From Sphingomonas elodea ATCC 31461 (GTDB lineage Bacteria > Pseudomonadota > Alphaproteobacteria > Sphingomonadales > Sphingomonadaceae), in NCBI RefSeq assembly GCF_000226955.1, contig NZ_AGFU01000009.1, forward strand, positions 1 through 64,000: 64,000 nt of DNA, given 5' to 3'. Made by a program: the position numbers and the translations under genes. The notes beneath the pieces were generated by a model, which was given only the letters and a program-made list of their open reading frames with translations, was not told the DNA's origin and searched no databases. Positions 37,009 through 45,222 of the stretch are shown in pieces. Position 1 is the first letter of the stretch. Every line of letters begins with the position of its first letter.

Positions 37009-39240
37009 TCACTTGGCCAGCGAGCGATCCAGGAAATTGAGGATCGTGCCCCACAGATGTTCGCTGATGCCGGGGCCGCCGACACGGTGCGTCTGCCCCG
37101 GATACAGCATCATCTCGAACGGCACCTTCTGCTGCTGGAGCGCGGCATACATCGCCGTGCCGTTGTCGAGCACGACATTGTCGTCGGACATGCCGTGGAT
37201 CATGAGCAGCGGGTCCGCAATCCTGCCCGCATCGCCCAGCGTGCTCGAGGCCTTGTATGCCTCCGGCACCTGGCGCGGATCGCCCATGTAGCGTTCGGTA
37301 TAATGGGTGTCGTAAAGTTCCCACTTGGTCACCGGCGCGCCGGAGATGCCGGCGGCGAAGCTACCCGGCGCCGCCTCCAGCATCTTGAGCGTCATGTAGC
37401 CGCCATAGGACCAGCCATAGATGGCGATCCGCTTCGGATCGACGAACGGCAGCGTCTTGAGATAGGCGGCGCCGGCCAGCTGGTCCTGCACTTCCACGCT
37501 GCCCATCGCCTGCCAGATCGCGCTCTCGAACGCGACGCCCCGGTTGGCGGAACCGCGATTGTCGATCTGGAACCAGATATAGCCGTGCTGCACCAGATAT
37601 TGCTGGAGCGCGCCACCCCAGGCGCGGCTGACCGTCTGCACATGCGGACCGCCATAATGCTGGAAGAACACGGGGTAGCGCTTGCCGGGCTCCAGCTTGG
37701 GCGTGATCATCTCCCAGTGCAGTTCGGTGCCGTCCGGGCCCTTGATCGTGCCGAAGGTCCGCTCGCGATGGGCCGAGACATGGGCATTGTACGGGTGCTT
37801 GGGATCGCTGACCGCGTTCTCCTGTACCCAGGCGATCCGCTTGCCGTCCGCATCGGCGAGATAGACCTGGCGGGGCTGGTTGACGTTCGAACGGCTGACG
37901 ATCGCGCGGGTGCCGCTGGCATCCATGCTGGCCGTGTTCCACCATCCCCGCTCGGTGAGGCGGGTGATCGTGCCCGGCTTGCGATAATCGATCCAGTAGA
38001 GGTGCCGCTCGAGCGGGTCGTCCTTGTTGCCCTGGAAATAGAGGCGACCGCGTTTCTGGTCGACGCTGATGCCGTCGGGCGCGACTTCCCAGGCGCCCCT
38101 GGTCAGCTGGGTGAAGCTGCCCGCCTGCCAGCGATAGAGATGGCCGTGCCCGTCCCGCTCCGACCACCAGAGCAGGCTGCCGTCGTCGAGCGGCTTCAGC
38201 CCGTAGCTGAGGTTGATCCAGCTCTTGGCCGCCGCCTTCTCGCTGAACAGCACGCGCGCGGTGCCGGTCGCGGGATCGACGGCGAGCAGGTCGAGCTGGG
38301 TCTGCGCGCGGTTCTGCCGCTGGACATACAGGGTCTTGCCGTCCGCCGACCAGTCGACGCGAGCCAGGTAGATGTCGCGGTCCGGCCCGAGATCGACCTT
38401 GACCCGCTTCTGCCCGGTCGGTTCGAGCACATAGAGCTCGACCAGGGCATTGGGCGTCCCCGCCTTGGGATAGCGCTGCTGGACGATGCTGGTGCCCTCG
38501 GCCCCGATCGCGGCGCGGGTGACGATGCCTACCGGCGCCTCGTCGAACCGCTCGACCGCGACATAGGCGTCGTTCGGCGCCCACCAATAGCCGTCGCTCC
38601 GGGCCATTTCCTCCTGCGCCACGAATTCCGCCTCGCCCCAGTGCACCGTACCCGCACCATCCGAGGTCACCCGCGTCGCCTTGCCGCTGGCCAGGTCCAT
38701 CACGACAAGATTCTGGTCCTGCACATAGCTGGCGAACTTGCCGGCCGGGCTGATCGCGGCGTTGAGCTTGGGTCCCGCCGCCGCCGGCAGCTTGTCGATT
38801 TCGCCCGTCAGCCGCGCGCGGAACAGCTCGCCGTCCAGCGGAACCAGGATCGAGCGGCCGTCCGGCGCCCAGTCATAGCTGATGATGCCCTTGGTACCGC
38901 CGATGCGCGCTCGCTCGCGCTGCATCTTCTCCGCTTCGGAGAGTTCGGCGCCCGAACCCAGCTTCTTCGAATCGACCAGCATGCGCCATTGGCCGTTGGC
39001 GGTATCCATCGCCCAGAGATCGTAGCGCTCGCGATCCTCGTCGCGGTTCCGCAGCAGCGTCAGATACTTGCCGTCCGGCGAGAGCTGCACCGCGCGGGGT
39101 GCGGGACCGTCCAGCGACGGGCTCGCGAAGATGCGCTGCAGTGTCAGCGGCTGCGCGGTCTGCGCCTGCGCTGGGGCCTCAGCCATGCCCATTCCCGTCG
39201 CAATCGCCACCCCGGTAACGCCCAGCATCCATTTTCGCAT
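37009..39240 (-). CDS. dipeptidyl-peptidase IV-like S9 peptidase, exported
   Basis: A 743-residue serine peptidase from ATG at 39240, with GGAG upstream. A signal peptide (MRKWMLGVTGVAIATGMG, cut near AQAQ) leads to an eight-blade beta-propeller (about 40-460) that gates access, then an alpha/beta hydrolase. Ser611 is in GWSYGGY, Asp686 or 687 in SDDNVV, and His718 in GQTHRVGG. The propeller's EFVAQEEMARSDG carries the double-Glu motif that binds the peptide N-terminus in DPP IV enzymes. It would remove dipeptides after proline or alanine in the periplasm. A single gene, ended by the terminator at 36944-36975. Confidence 0.93.
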   Translation of the reverse strand: MRKWMLGVTGVAIATGMGMAEAPAQAQTAQPLTLQRIFASPSLDGPAPRAVQLSPDGKYLTLLRNRDEDRERYDLWAMDTANGQWRMLVDSKKLGSGAELSEAEKMQRERARIGGTKGIISYDWAPDGRSILVPLDGELFRARLTGEIDKLPAAAGPKLNAAISPAGKFASYVQDQNLVVMDLASGKATRVTSDGAGTVHWGEAEFVAQEEMARSDGYWWAPNDAYVAVERFDEAPVGIVTRAAIGAEGTSIVQQRYPKAGTPNALVELYVLEPTGQKRVKVDLGPDRDIYLARVDWSADGKTLYVQRQNRAQTQLDLLAVDPATGTARVLFSEKAAAKSWINLSYGLKPLDDGSLLWWSERDGHGHLYRWQAGSFTQLTRGAWEVAPDGISVDQKRGRLYFQGNKDDPLERHLYWIDYRKPGTITRLTERGWWNTASMDASGTRAIVSRSNVNQPRQVYLADADGKRIAWVQENAVSDPKHPYNAHVSAHRERTFGTIKGPDGTELHWEMITPKLEPGKRYPVFFQHYGGPHVQTVSRAWGGALQQYLVQHGYIWFQIDNRGSANRGVAFESAIWQAMGSVEVQDQLAGAAYLKTLPFVDPKRIAIYGWSYGGYMTLKMLEAAPGSFAAGISGAPVTKWELYDTHYTERYMGDPRQVPEAYKASSTLGDAGRIADPLLMIHGMSDDNVVLDNGTAMYAALQQQKVPFEMMLYPGQTHRVGGPGISEHLWGTILNFLDRSLAK

Positions 39241-39561
39241 CCAACACTCCGCCTTCCCGGCGCCCGACGGCCGGTGGCGCATGGTGTACCGCCCTCCCGC
39301 CGCCCGTAAAGGGCCAAGGCGATGCTGGCGGGCCGCTCGCCCCAAAGGGCGCCCTTCCCCCCGCCACCTTATGTGGCGTCACCACAAATGATTGAAAATG
39401 CGCCACAACCTTGCACCGCAACAAACCTTCACGTTTGCGCAGTTATTATCTCGACGCGGTGCGGAATCATGTTAAGATGGCGTTCACGCACCGTTCGCAA
39501 GAGACGGAACATCGATCGGTTGCGAAGCGGGCGCATCTGATCGCGGAGGAGTAGTTTCCGC
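39241..39561. other. intergenic region between divergent genes
   Basis: No protein-like frame is present. The interval must hold the promoters of the S9 peptidase (minus) and the paralogue-A gene (plus). GC drops around 39,370-39,480. A GGAAC at 39506-39510 resembles a stress-sigma -35 element but is not followed by a good CGTT at the expected spacing. Confidence 0.5.
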
Positions 39562-39855
39562 ATGCCGTTGGACCCTCGTGCCAGGATGCCCAGGGATGTT
39601 CCGGTGGAGTCCGTTGCACGGCTGTTGCAGCAGCGCTGGCCGGGATCGACGCTGCTGACGCCGGCAGATGTCGGGCTTGGTCGCGACAAGGACTCGATCG
39701 CCACTTTCCTGGCGATGGTGGAGTCGCTCAGCGACTCGGGCTTTCTGTCCTACGAGGCGCTGGTCTTCAACGCCGAAGGGCCGATGGTCATCGATGCGGC
39801 ACTGACGGCACGCGGCCGCGCCATGCTCGCAGCGGAAGGCGATCTCGCGCACTGA
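39562..39855 (+). CDS. hypothetical protein, paralogue A
   Basis: A 97-residue cytosolic protein. It aligns by eye with the gene at 40663-40974. Shared features are LLQQRWPGSTLLTP, VGLGRDKDSIATFLAMVESL, SYEALVFNAEGPMVIDAALT and ARGRAMLA. No family was recognised. The fold looks like alternating helices with a short winged-helix-like end (SDSGFLSYEALV), which is a guess. GGAGGA lies upstream, at a somewhat long spacing. The minus-strand GAF gene lies between this gene and its paralogue. Confidence 0.65.
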   Translation: MPLDPRARMPRDVPVESVARLLQQRWPGSTLLTPADVGLGRDKDSIATFLAMVESLSDSGFLSYEALVFNAEGPMVIDAALTARGRAMLAAEGDLAH

Positions 39856-39882
39856 CCCGGCACGTGCCGGTCCGACGCGCTA

Positions 39883-40275
39883 TCAGTGCACGCTCGCGAG
39901 ATGCTGGTCGACCCTGCCGGCCAATGCGCGCAGCAGCGCGATGTCGGCCCCATTGAAGCGGCGTTCCCGGCGGCCCAGCACGGCCAGCGTGCCCACCCGG
40001 CGCCCCTCGCGCCACAGCGGCACCGAGATCTGGCTGCGATAGCCGAGGTGGAGGGCATCCATCGGATCGGCCAACCGGCGGGCGCTTTCGCCGGCCTCCA
40101 CTCCGTCCGCCGCCGCCATCACGAAGCGCGATCCCCGCCGCAGCACCGCCACGTCGCCGCGCAGCAGCGCGACCGCGGCGCGCGCGATGCGCTGCTCGGC
40201 CGGGAACATGGCGCCAGCAGAATTGCCTTCGGACTGGTTAACAGTCGCCAAGGTCTCGATACAACAACGCGACAT
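39883..40275 (-). CDS. GAF-domain protein
   Basis: A 130-residue protein from ATG at 40275, with a GGGG stretch upstream; an in-frame TTG six codons earlier is less likely. Residues 45-125 resemble the second half of a GAF sensor domain (YRSQISVPLWREGRRVGTLA, then FNGADIALLRALAGRVDQHL). GAF domains bind small molecules or redox cofactors. Three cysteines (two adjacent) sit within the first 10 residues. No output domain is attached, so it may act with another protein. It is convergent with paralogue A. Confidence 0.65.
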   Translation of the reverse strand: MSRCCIETLATVNQSEGNSAGAMFPAEQRIARAAVALLRGDVAVLRRGSRFVMAAADGVEAGESARRLADPMDALHLGYRSQISVPLWREGRRVGTLAVLGRRERRFNGADIALLRALAGRVDQHLASVH

Positions 40276-40293
40276 AAACACCCCGGATACCAA

Positions 40294-40662
40294 CGATAGG
40301 GTACCTAGGCGACTCGCGGAAATCCGGGGAGTACGGAATAGTACCAGTTGCCGCGGGGCGCGCGCGCCCCCCTATCCTGTTCCAGATCGAGACGGCGGCG
40401 GAAAAGTTATCAACCGGTGAATTCGTTTCGCCTTCAAACCATGTCTAGGCAAAATTTGCCGACTGACGTAAATGATGCACCACAGCAACGTCACGGACAC
40501 GGAAATACCGATTCGGACGGGGTGCTGTTTAGAAATGTTGCGGAACCGGCCGAGGGTCGCGGGCGTGGTTCTGATACATGCACGATGAAGCAGAGGCTGG
40601 ATGTGGGCGGAGGCCCCATCGGGCCGGCGCGTTTGCATGCGAACCATGTGCGGAGGGAGGAC
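40294..40662. other. intergenic region with divergent promoters
   Basis: No convincing gene. The interval drops in GC around 40,390-40,490. It has to hold the promoters of the GAF gene and of paralogue B. An upstream in-frame extension of paralogue B is open here, but it lacks coding character and its residues do not align with paralogue A. Confidence 0.5.
40542..40567 (+). promoter_or_regulatory. candidate EcfG-type general stress promoter
   Basis: GGAAC at 40542-40546, a 17-base spacer, then CGTG at 40564-40567. The alphaproteobacterial general stress sigma EcfG recognises GGAAC-N16/17-CGTT, so one base differs. It lies about 95 bases before the paralogue B start. Chance is possible. Confidence 0.35.
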
Positions 40663-40974
40663 ATGATGTCGATGAGCGGGGAAGGGGGCGAGGCGCTTGG
40701 CGCACTCGATCCGCGCTGCATCAACGCGATTGCCAGCGAACTGCAGCGTAGCTGGCCCGGCAGTGCGACACTAAGTCCCAACAGGCTGGGTCTCGGTACT
40801 ACGCTGGATCGGCACCACGCCTTCATCGCGGCCGTTCAGGGCCTGTGCGATCGCGGACTGCTCGCCTATGAAGCGCTGCTGATCGGCATCGGCGGCCCCG
40901 AAGTACGCGATGCGGCGCTCACCGCCCGCGGCCGGGCACTGCTGCAGAACAATCTGGTACGCGCAGCCGCCTGA
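40663..40974 (+). CDS. hypothetical protein, paralogue B
   Basis: A 103-residue protein from ATG at 40663, behind GGAGGGAGGAC; a second ATG follows directly. It shares with paralogue A the order LQRSWPGSATLSP, RLGLGTTLDRHHAFIAAV, CDRGLLAYEALLIGIGGPEV and RDAALTARGRALLQ. About 45-50 percent of aligned positions look identical, so the two probably arose by duplication. Family unknown. A hairpin and the rplS gene follow on the other strand. Confidence 0.65.
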   Translation: MMSMSGEGGEALGALDPRCINAIASELQRSWPGSATLSPNRLGLGTTLDRHHAFIAAVQGLCDRGLLAYEALLIGIGGPEVRDAALTARGRALLQNNLVRAAA

Positions 40975-41160
40975 CGGCGCATACTCCCTGGTCCAGCAAC
41001 GAAGATGCGGCGCGGTTCCCGGCGGGATCGCGCCCTTTCCTTTTCCGCAGGCCCAGCGCGCCGAAGCATCGCTGGTTTCCGGCACCCACCGGGTGGCGAC
41101 TGGAAAAGCTTGCTCGCCCACGCGTTGCTGGAACAGGGACAGCCCGCCTCCAGCGGGAGC

Positions 41161-41205
41161 AAAAAGAAAGGGCGCGCGAACCGCAAGGTCCGCACGCCCT
41201 TTCCT
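41161..41205 (-). terminator. hairpin terminator after rplS
   Basis: AAAGGGCG at 41167-41174 pairs with CGCCCTTT at 41195-41202, with further pairing inside. On the minus strand TTTCTTTTTG follows, a good T run for the end of the trmD-rplS transcript. Confidence 0.8.
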
Positions 41206-41224
41206 GTGTTTGGGAAGACCAGCC

Positions 41225-41611
41225 TTATTCGGCGGCCTGCGCCTCGGTGCGGGTGTCGCGGCGCTCGGCGATACGCGCCGACTTACCGGTACGACCACGC
41301 AGATAGTAGAGCTTCGCACGACGCACGACACCGCGACGCACGACCTCGATCGAATCGATGTTCGGCGAATAGAGCGGGAACACGCGCTCCACACCTTCAC
41401 CGAACGAGATCTTGCGGACGGTGAAGTTCGAACCCATGCCCTTGTTCGAGCGGGCGATGCACACGCCTTCGAAGTTCTGCACGCGGGTACGATCGCCTTC
41501 GACGACCTTCACACCGATGCGGACGGTGTCGCCCGGGCGGAATTCCGGAATCTTCTTGGCTTCGTTGAACTTGGCAATCTGCTCGGCCTCGAGCGTCTGG
41601 ATGAGGTTCAT
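41225..41611 (-). CDS. rplS: 50S ribosomal protein L19
   Basis: A 128-residue L19 from ATG at 41611. Signatures are [20 protein letters not shown] and [21 protein letters not shown]19 sits at the 30S/50S interface near the bridge B8. It follows trmD with almost no gap and is ended by the terminator at 41161-41205. The C-terminal tail (EAQAAE) is slightly longer than in E. coli. Confidence 0.97.
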   Translation of the reverse strand: MNLIQTLEAEQIAKFNEAKKIPEFRPGDTVRIGVKVVEGDRTRVQNFEGVCIARSNKGMGSNFTVRKISFGEGVERVFPLYSPNIDSIEVVRRGVVRRAKLYYLRGRTGKSARIAERRDTRTEAQAAE

Positions 41612-41612
41612 C

Positions 41613-42347
41613 TCAGTCAGTCCCATGTTTTCGCCGCGCGCCAGAGGGAGACTGGACCCGAGCGCCCTCGTGGCGCTCCCACAGATCCGGCCTCCTTAGC
41701 CGTGTATCGGTCTCCGCCATGGCTCTGCGCCAGGCTTCGATCCTCGCATGATCCCCCGATCGCAGCACTTCGGGGATCGTGCGCCCTTCCCATTCGACAG
41801 GTCGGGTATATTGCGGATATTCGAGCAGCCCCGTTTCGAAGCTCTCGTCCATACCGCTGGAAGCCGCGCCCATTACGCCGGGAACGAGGCGAATGCAAGC
41901 ATCGAGCAGCGTCAGCGCCGCCATCTCGCCACCCGAAAGGATGTAATCGCCGATCGAGACTTCCTCTATCGCGCGCGCGTCGAAGATGCGCTCGTCAAAC
42001 CCTTCGAAGCGCCCGCAGAGCACGATCGCGCCCGGGCCCGCCGCCAGGTCCCGCACCCGCTCCTGGGTCAGCGGCCGCCCGCGCGGTGTCATGGCGAGCA
42101 GGGGACGCCCGCTGCGCGCAACGCTGTCGATCGCCGACGCCACGACATCCGCGCGCAGCACCATCCCCGCCCCGCCCCCGGCCGGCGTATCGTCGACCGA
42201 GCGATGCTTGTCGGTGGCGAAGTCGCGGATCTGCACGGTGTCGAGCGACCAGAGCCCCTCACGCAGGCCCCGCCCGGCGAGCGAGATGCCCAGCGGCCCG
42301 GGAAACATCTCCGGATACAGCGTCACGATGGTGGCAGCGAAGGTCAC
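41613..42347 (-). CDS. trmD: tRNA (guanine(37)-N1)-methyltransferase TrmD
   Basis: A 244-residue SPOUT methyltransferase that makes m1G37 in tRNAs reading CNN codons, preventing +1 frameshifts. GTG at 42347 overlaps the VapC stop (GTGA). The knotted cofactor site has [12 protein letters not shown] and [31 protein letters not shown] precedes it. Its usual upstream partner, rimM, is 3.5 kb away on the same strand, separated by an insertion. Its translation now appears coupled to a toxin gene. Confidence 0.96.
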   Translation of the reverse strand: MTFAATIVTLYPEMFPGPLGISLAGRGLREGLWSLDTVQIRDFATDKHRSVDDTPAGGGAGMVLRADVVASAIDSVARSGRPLLAMTPRGRPLTQERVRDLAAGPGAIVLCGRFEGFDERIFDARAIEEVSIGDYILSGGEMAALTLLDACIRLVPGVMGAASSGMDESFETGLLEYPQYTRPVEWEGRTIPEVLRSGDHARIEAWRRAMAETDTRLRRPDLWERHEGARVQSPSGARRKHGTD

Positions 42348-42727
42348 AGCGTCCAGTTCTCGATTCTGAGGTCGGGGATGTCGGCGAAATCCCGTTCGTT
42401 GTTGGTAATCAGCGTCAGCCCGGCGGCGAGCGCCTGTGCGGCGATCAGCCGGTCCAGCCGTGCGTGGCGGAACGGCAGCCGGGCATAGGCCGCGGCCGCG
42501 GCAGCGTCGAAGGGCAGTGGCTCCACAAGCCGGAAAAACCGCTCGACGACCAACCTGCCGGCAGCATCGCCGCTCGGTACGCCCCGCATGACCTCTGCCA
42601 GCACGATCGTGGAACTGACCACGCTTCCTTTGGCCTGCCCCGCGACGGCCTGTGCCGCCGGAGCCAGCGCATCATTGAGGATATAGATGCAGATGTTCGT
42701 ATCGAGAAGAAAGCGGGGTTCAGCCAT
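42344..42727 (-). CDS. vapC: PIN-domain toxin VapC (first copy)
   Basis: A 127-residue PIN-domain ribonuclease from ATG at 42727. Motifs are [13 protein letters not shown] (first Asp), VLAEVMRGV (Glu), and [13 protein letters not shown] / [19 protein letters not shown] with the remaining acids. VapC toxins cleave tRNA or rRNA and stop translation until bound by VapB. The start overlaps the VapB stop by eight bases (ATGGCTGA) and the stop overlaps trmD, so expression of trmD may depend on this unit. Confidence 0.9.
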   Translation of the reverse strand: MAEPRFLLDTNICIYILNDALAPAAQAVAGQAKGSVVSSTIVLAEVMRGVPSGDAAGRLVVERFFRLVEPLPFDAAAAAAYARLPFRHARLDRLIAAQALAAGLTLITNNERDFADIPDLRIENWTL

Positions 42728-42992
42728 CGCGCCGCAGCCTGCGCCCTTCCCAGTCGAGTTCGCGCTCCTCGATCTCACGATCCTCGGGCGCGATCGGTTT
42801 CAGCCAAGGGAGCGCGCCCGCGACACCGGTAAGGTCGATCGTCTCCTCGCTATCCACCGGCTCTACCGAGAAGCCGCGGCGTTCCTCGCGGAGGATCACT
42901 TCGGCGCCTTCCTTCAGGCCGAGTGCCTTGGGCAGGCGCAGGGCCAGCGAATTGCCCGACTTGAAGATCCTGGCGCGATATTCCTCGCCCAT
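42720..42992 (-). CDS. vapB: AbrB/MazE-type antitoxin VapB
   Basis: A 90-residue protein from ATG at 42992, with GGAGG eight bases upstream. The N-terminal swapped-hairpin DNA-binding domain is MGEEYRARIFKSGNSLALRL followed by PKALGLKEGAEVILREE. The C-terminal part binds and neutralises VapC. Its operator is probably the pair of GTATATAC palindromes directly upstream. It pairs with the downstream VapC, and possibly also with the second VapC, which lacks its own antitoxin. Confidence 0.88.
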   Translation of the reverse strand: MGEEYRARIFKSGNSLALRLPKALGLKEGAEVILREERRGFSVEPVDSEETIDLTGVAGALPWLKPIAPEDREIEERELDWEGRRLRRDG

Positions 42993-43003
42993 GAGCGGCC
43001 TCC

Positions 43004-43024
43004 GTATATACACGCCGTATATAC
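43004..43024. promoter_or_regulatory. twin-palindrome operator of vapB
   Basis: GTATATAC occurs at 43004-43011 and again at 43017-43024, each a perfect palindrome, 13 bases centre to centre. They sit 12-32 bases before the VapB ATG and overlap the likely -10 region. This is the layout of autoregulatory VapBC operators, with two dimers on adjacent half-turns. Confidence 0.7.
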
Positions 43025-43048
43025 AATCGCCGGAGAACCGCAACGCCG

Positions 43049-43408
43049 TCAGAACCAGTCCTCGATCCGAAGGCCCGGCACGCCGCGGAAATCGCGGACA
43101 TTGTGTGTCACCAGCGTCGCCCCGAACGACAGCGCATGCGCCGCAATCAGCCGGTCGTGGCGGCCACGCGCGGCGCGCGCTGCAGGCAGGCGACGCGCCG
43201 CCGTCGCATCGAATGCCAGAACCGGAAGCCGTTCGAGGAGCACATCGAGCGCGCCCCCCGCCCCGCCTGCCAGTTCGGCGAGGCTGATCGCCGACATGGC
43301 GATCGCGCCCGGCTGCGCCGCCGCGATCCGCCGCGCGACCGGCGCACCACCACCTCGCAACAGCCGGATGCAGACGCAGGTATCGAGCAGATAGTCGGGC
43401 ACGGCCAT
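43049..43408 (-). CDS. PIN-domain toxin VapC-like (second copy)
   Basis: A 119-residue PIN protein from ATG at 43408. It has YLLDTCVCIRLLRG (first Asp), ISLAELAGGAGG (Glu), and HDRLIAAHAL / VTHNVRDFRGVPGLRIEDW. Its end is clearly paralogous to the first VapC (LRIEDW versus LRIENW). No antitoxin gene is upstream; the plus-strand flavoprotein begins 56 bases away. It may rely on the nearby VapB, or be an orphan. The first Asp-containing strand has Cys where many VapCs have Asn. Confidence 0.82.
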   Translation of the reverse strand: MAVPDYLLDTCVCIRLLRGGGAPVARRIAAAQPGAIAMSAISLAELAGGAGGALDVLLERLPVLAFDATAARRLPAARAARGRHDRLIAAHALSFGATLVTHNVRDFRGVPGLRIEDWF

Positions 43409-43464
43409 GCCCTGCCCTACACCGGATCGGGGAACCTGCCGCAAGCCCCAAGCGCTGGCGCGCC

Positions 43465-44367
43465 ATGGACGATTGCATCATCATCGGCGGCGGTCCGGCG
43501 GGGCTGACGGCAGCCATCTACCTCAGCCGCTATCACCTCAACATCCGGCTGTTCGATTGCGGCTCCAGTCGCGCCGCGCTGATCCCCTGCACCCATAATC
43601 ATGCCGGCTATCCGGAAGGCATCTCCGGCCTCGACCTGCTCGCCGCCATGCGCGCGCAGGCGGAGCGCTACGGCACCGTTCGGGAAGCCGCGAAGGTCAC
43701 CGGGCTGCGGGTGCTGGACCATGGCTTTGCGGTCCGCGTCGGCGACCGCCAACTTGCAGCGCGCTCGGTGCTGCTCGCGACCGGCGTCGTCAACCATCGC
43801 CCCCCTATGCCGGATGCACTCCACGACATCGCGCTGGCAGAGGGCCGGATCCGCTATTGCCCGGTGTGCGACGGCTATGAAGTCACCGATCGGCGAGTCG
43901 CGGTCTACGGCACCGGCGAGCACGGCGCGCGCGAAGCGCTGTTCGTGCGCAGCTTCACGCGGGATGTCACGCTGATCGCCCCGCACCGCCACGACCTGCC
44001 GCCGGACCAGCTTGCCCGGTTGGCGGCCGCAGACGTGCATCTGGTGGAGGGGCCTGCAACCGAGTGGGCGATCGAGAGAGAGCAACTCGCGCTCTCCACG
44101 GCAGCAGGCCGCCTGGCCTTCGACAGCCTCTACCCCGCATTGGGTTCGCACATCCGCTCCGAGCTGGCGGTGGAGGCTGGCGCCCGCGCGGACGACAGCG
44201 GGTGCCTGGAGGTGGACGATCACCAGCGCACCTCCCTCCCCGGCCTGTTCGCCGCCGGCGATGTCGCCAGGGGGCTCGACCAGATCAGCCATGCCATGGG
44301 CGAAGCCGGTGTCGCGGCGACGACGATCCGCAACGCACTCGACGCCGAGACGCCGCTGTGGCGGTAG
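43465..44367 (+). CDS. thioredoxin-reductase-like FAD/NAD(P) oxidoreductase
   Basis: A 300-residue flavoprotein. The FAD site is CIIIGGGPAGLTAAIYLSRY at residues 4-23; the central CPVCDGYE carries a CxxC redox pair; VAVYGTGEHGAREAL is the NADPH site; the C-terminal FAD contact is GLFAAGDVARGLDQ. This matches the thioredoxin reductase family in size and order, but the sequence is divergent (ferredoxin/bacillithiol-type reductase is an alternative). It is the only plus-strand gene in the segment between rimM and trmD. No thioredoxin gene is adjacent. Confidence 0.85.
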   Translation: MDDCIIIGGGPAGLTAAIYLSRYHLNIRLFDCGSSRAALIPCTHNHAGYPEGISGLDLLAAMRAQAERYGTVREAAKVTGLRVLDHGFAVRVGDRQLAARSVLLATGVVNHRPPMPDALHDIALAEGRIRYCPVCDGYEVTDRRVAVYGTGEHGAREALFVRSFTRDVTLIAPHRHDLPPDQLARLAAADVHLVEGPATEWAIEREQLALSTAAGRLAFDSLYPALGSHIRSELAVEAGARADDSGCLEVDDHQRTSLPGLFAAGDVARGLDQISHAMGEAGVAATTIRNALDAETPLWR

Positions 44368-44388
44368 CGCGAGGTGCCATGCTGTTGT

Positions 44389-45222
44389 CTAGCTGCTGCA
44401 CCCACCGCACCCGCCGCCACCGCACCCGCCACTTTCACAGCCGCTGCCGCCGTCGCTGCCGGCAGCGCCGCCATCGCTGCCTGAGCTGCGGAGGCGATGC
44501 AGGTCCTCCCAGCCCGAGCCGACCAGCACCACCGTGCCGAACAACGCCACGCCCAACCCGACTTCCCCGGTGGCGGGCGCCCGACGCAGCCGCTCGTGCC
44601 GCCGCCGCGCTTCCGCCAATATGGCCTGGCCTGCGCGGGTGCGCGTGTCGAGCCCGCCAAAGCGGATCACCGCCACCATCACGGTGACGATCAGCGCGAT
44701 GACAAGGAAGCCCACTGGCCGCCCTCGCGCCTCACCGATGCCCAGCTTGATCAGGCCAAAGCCGGCGAGCAGGACGAAGGGCAGCGCCTGGGCGATGCGC
44801 AGGCGCCACGCCTCGCCCGCCGCCAGCAGCAATCCCCGATCGATCAGCCGCACCTGGATCGCGCGGCCGAGATCTCCCAGCGCGCGATCGACGGCATGCC
44901 AGCGCAGCGGAAGCGGGAGCGCTCTCAGCGTGCGCACCGCAGGCGTTGCAGGCGCATCTGCCGCGAGCGACAAGAGTTGCTTCCGATCGACGACGAGATG
45001 GCCCGCCGCGACCAGTTCTGCGGCGAGCACTTCGCTGTAGCGCGGCAGGCCGCCGGCCAGCACTGCGATTTCGGTATCGTCGATGGGTGATGCGCGCCGC
45101 CCTTCAGGCCGCAGCGCCTGCGCGACGCGAATGCTCGCGATCCAGGCCAGCACGAAGAGCGCGGCGTATAGAAAGAGAAACGGCCCGCCCGAAAGATCGA
45201 AGGGTCCGAGTGCCATGTTCAT
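44389..45222 (-). CDS. TIGR04222-type membrane protein with Cys/Gly-rich tail
   Basis: A 277-residue protein from ATG at 45222, overlapping the upstream stop (ATGA). Spans lie near 14-31 (LYAALFVLAWIASIRVA), about 150-170 and 175-195, and near 230. The C-terminus is a Gly/Cys/Ser-rich tail ending CESGGCGGGGCGGCSS, typical of the TIGR04222 family. Function unknown. It is encoded with the adjacent GRDP-like protein in many proteobacteria, which suggests a joint role, perhaps in cell-surface sensing or metal binding. Confidence 0.75.
   Translation of the reverse strand: MNMALGPFDLSGGPFLFLYAALFVLAWIASIRVAQALRPEGRRASPIDDTEIAVLAGGLPRYSEVLAAELVAAGHLVVDRKQLLSLAADAPATPAVRTLRALPLPLRWHAVDRALGDLGRAIQVRLIDRGLLLAAGEAWRLRIAQALPFVLLAGFGLIKLGIGEARGRPVGFLVIALIVTVMVAVIRFGGLDTRTRAGQAILAEARRRHERLRRAPATGEVGLGVALFGTVVLVGSGWEDLHRLRSSGSDGGAAGSDGGSGCESGGCGGGGCGGCSS

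Noticed and set aside
39506-39530. EcfG promoter before paralogue A
   Set aside because: GGAAC is present but the second element at 16-17 bases is not CGTT-like.
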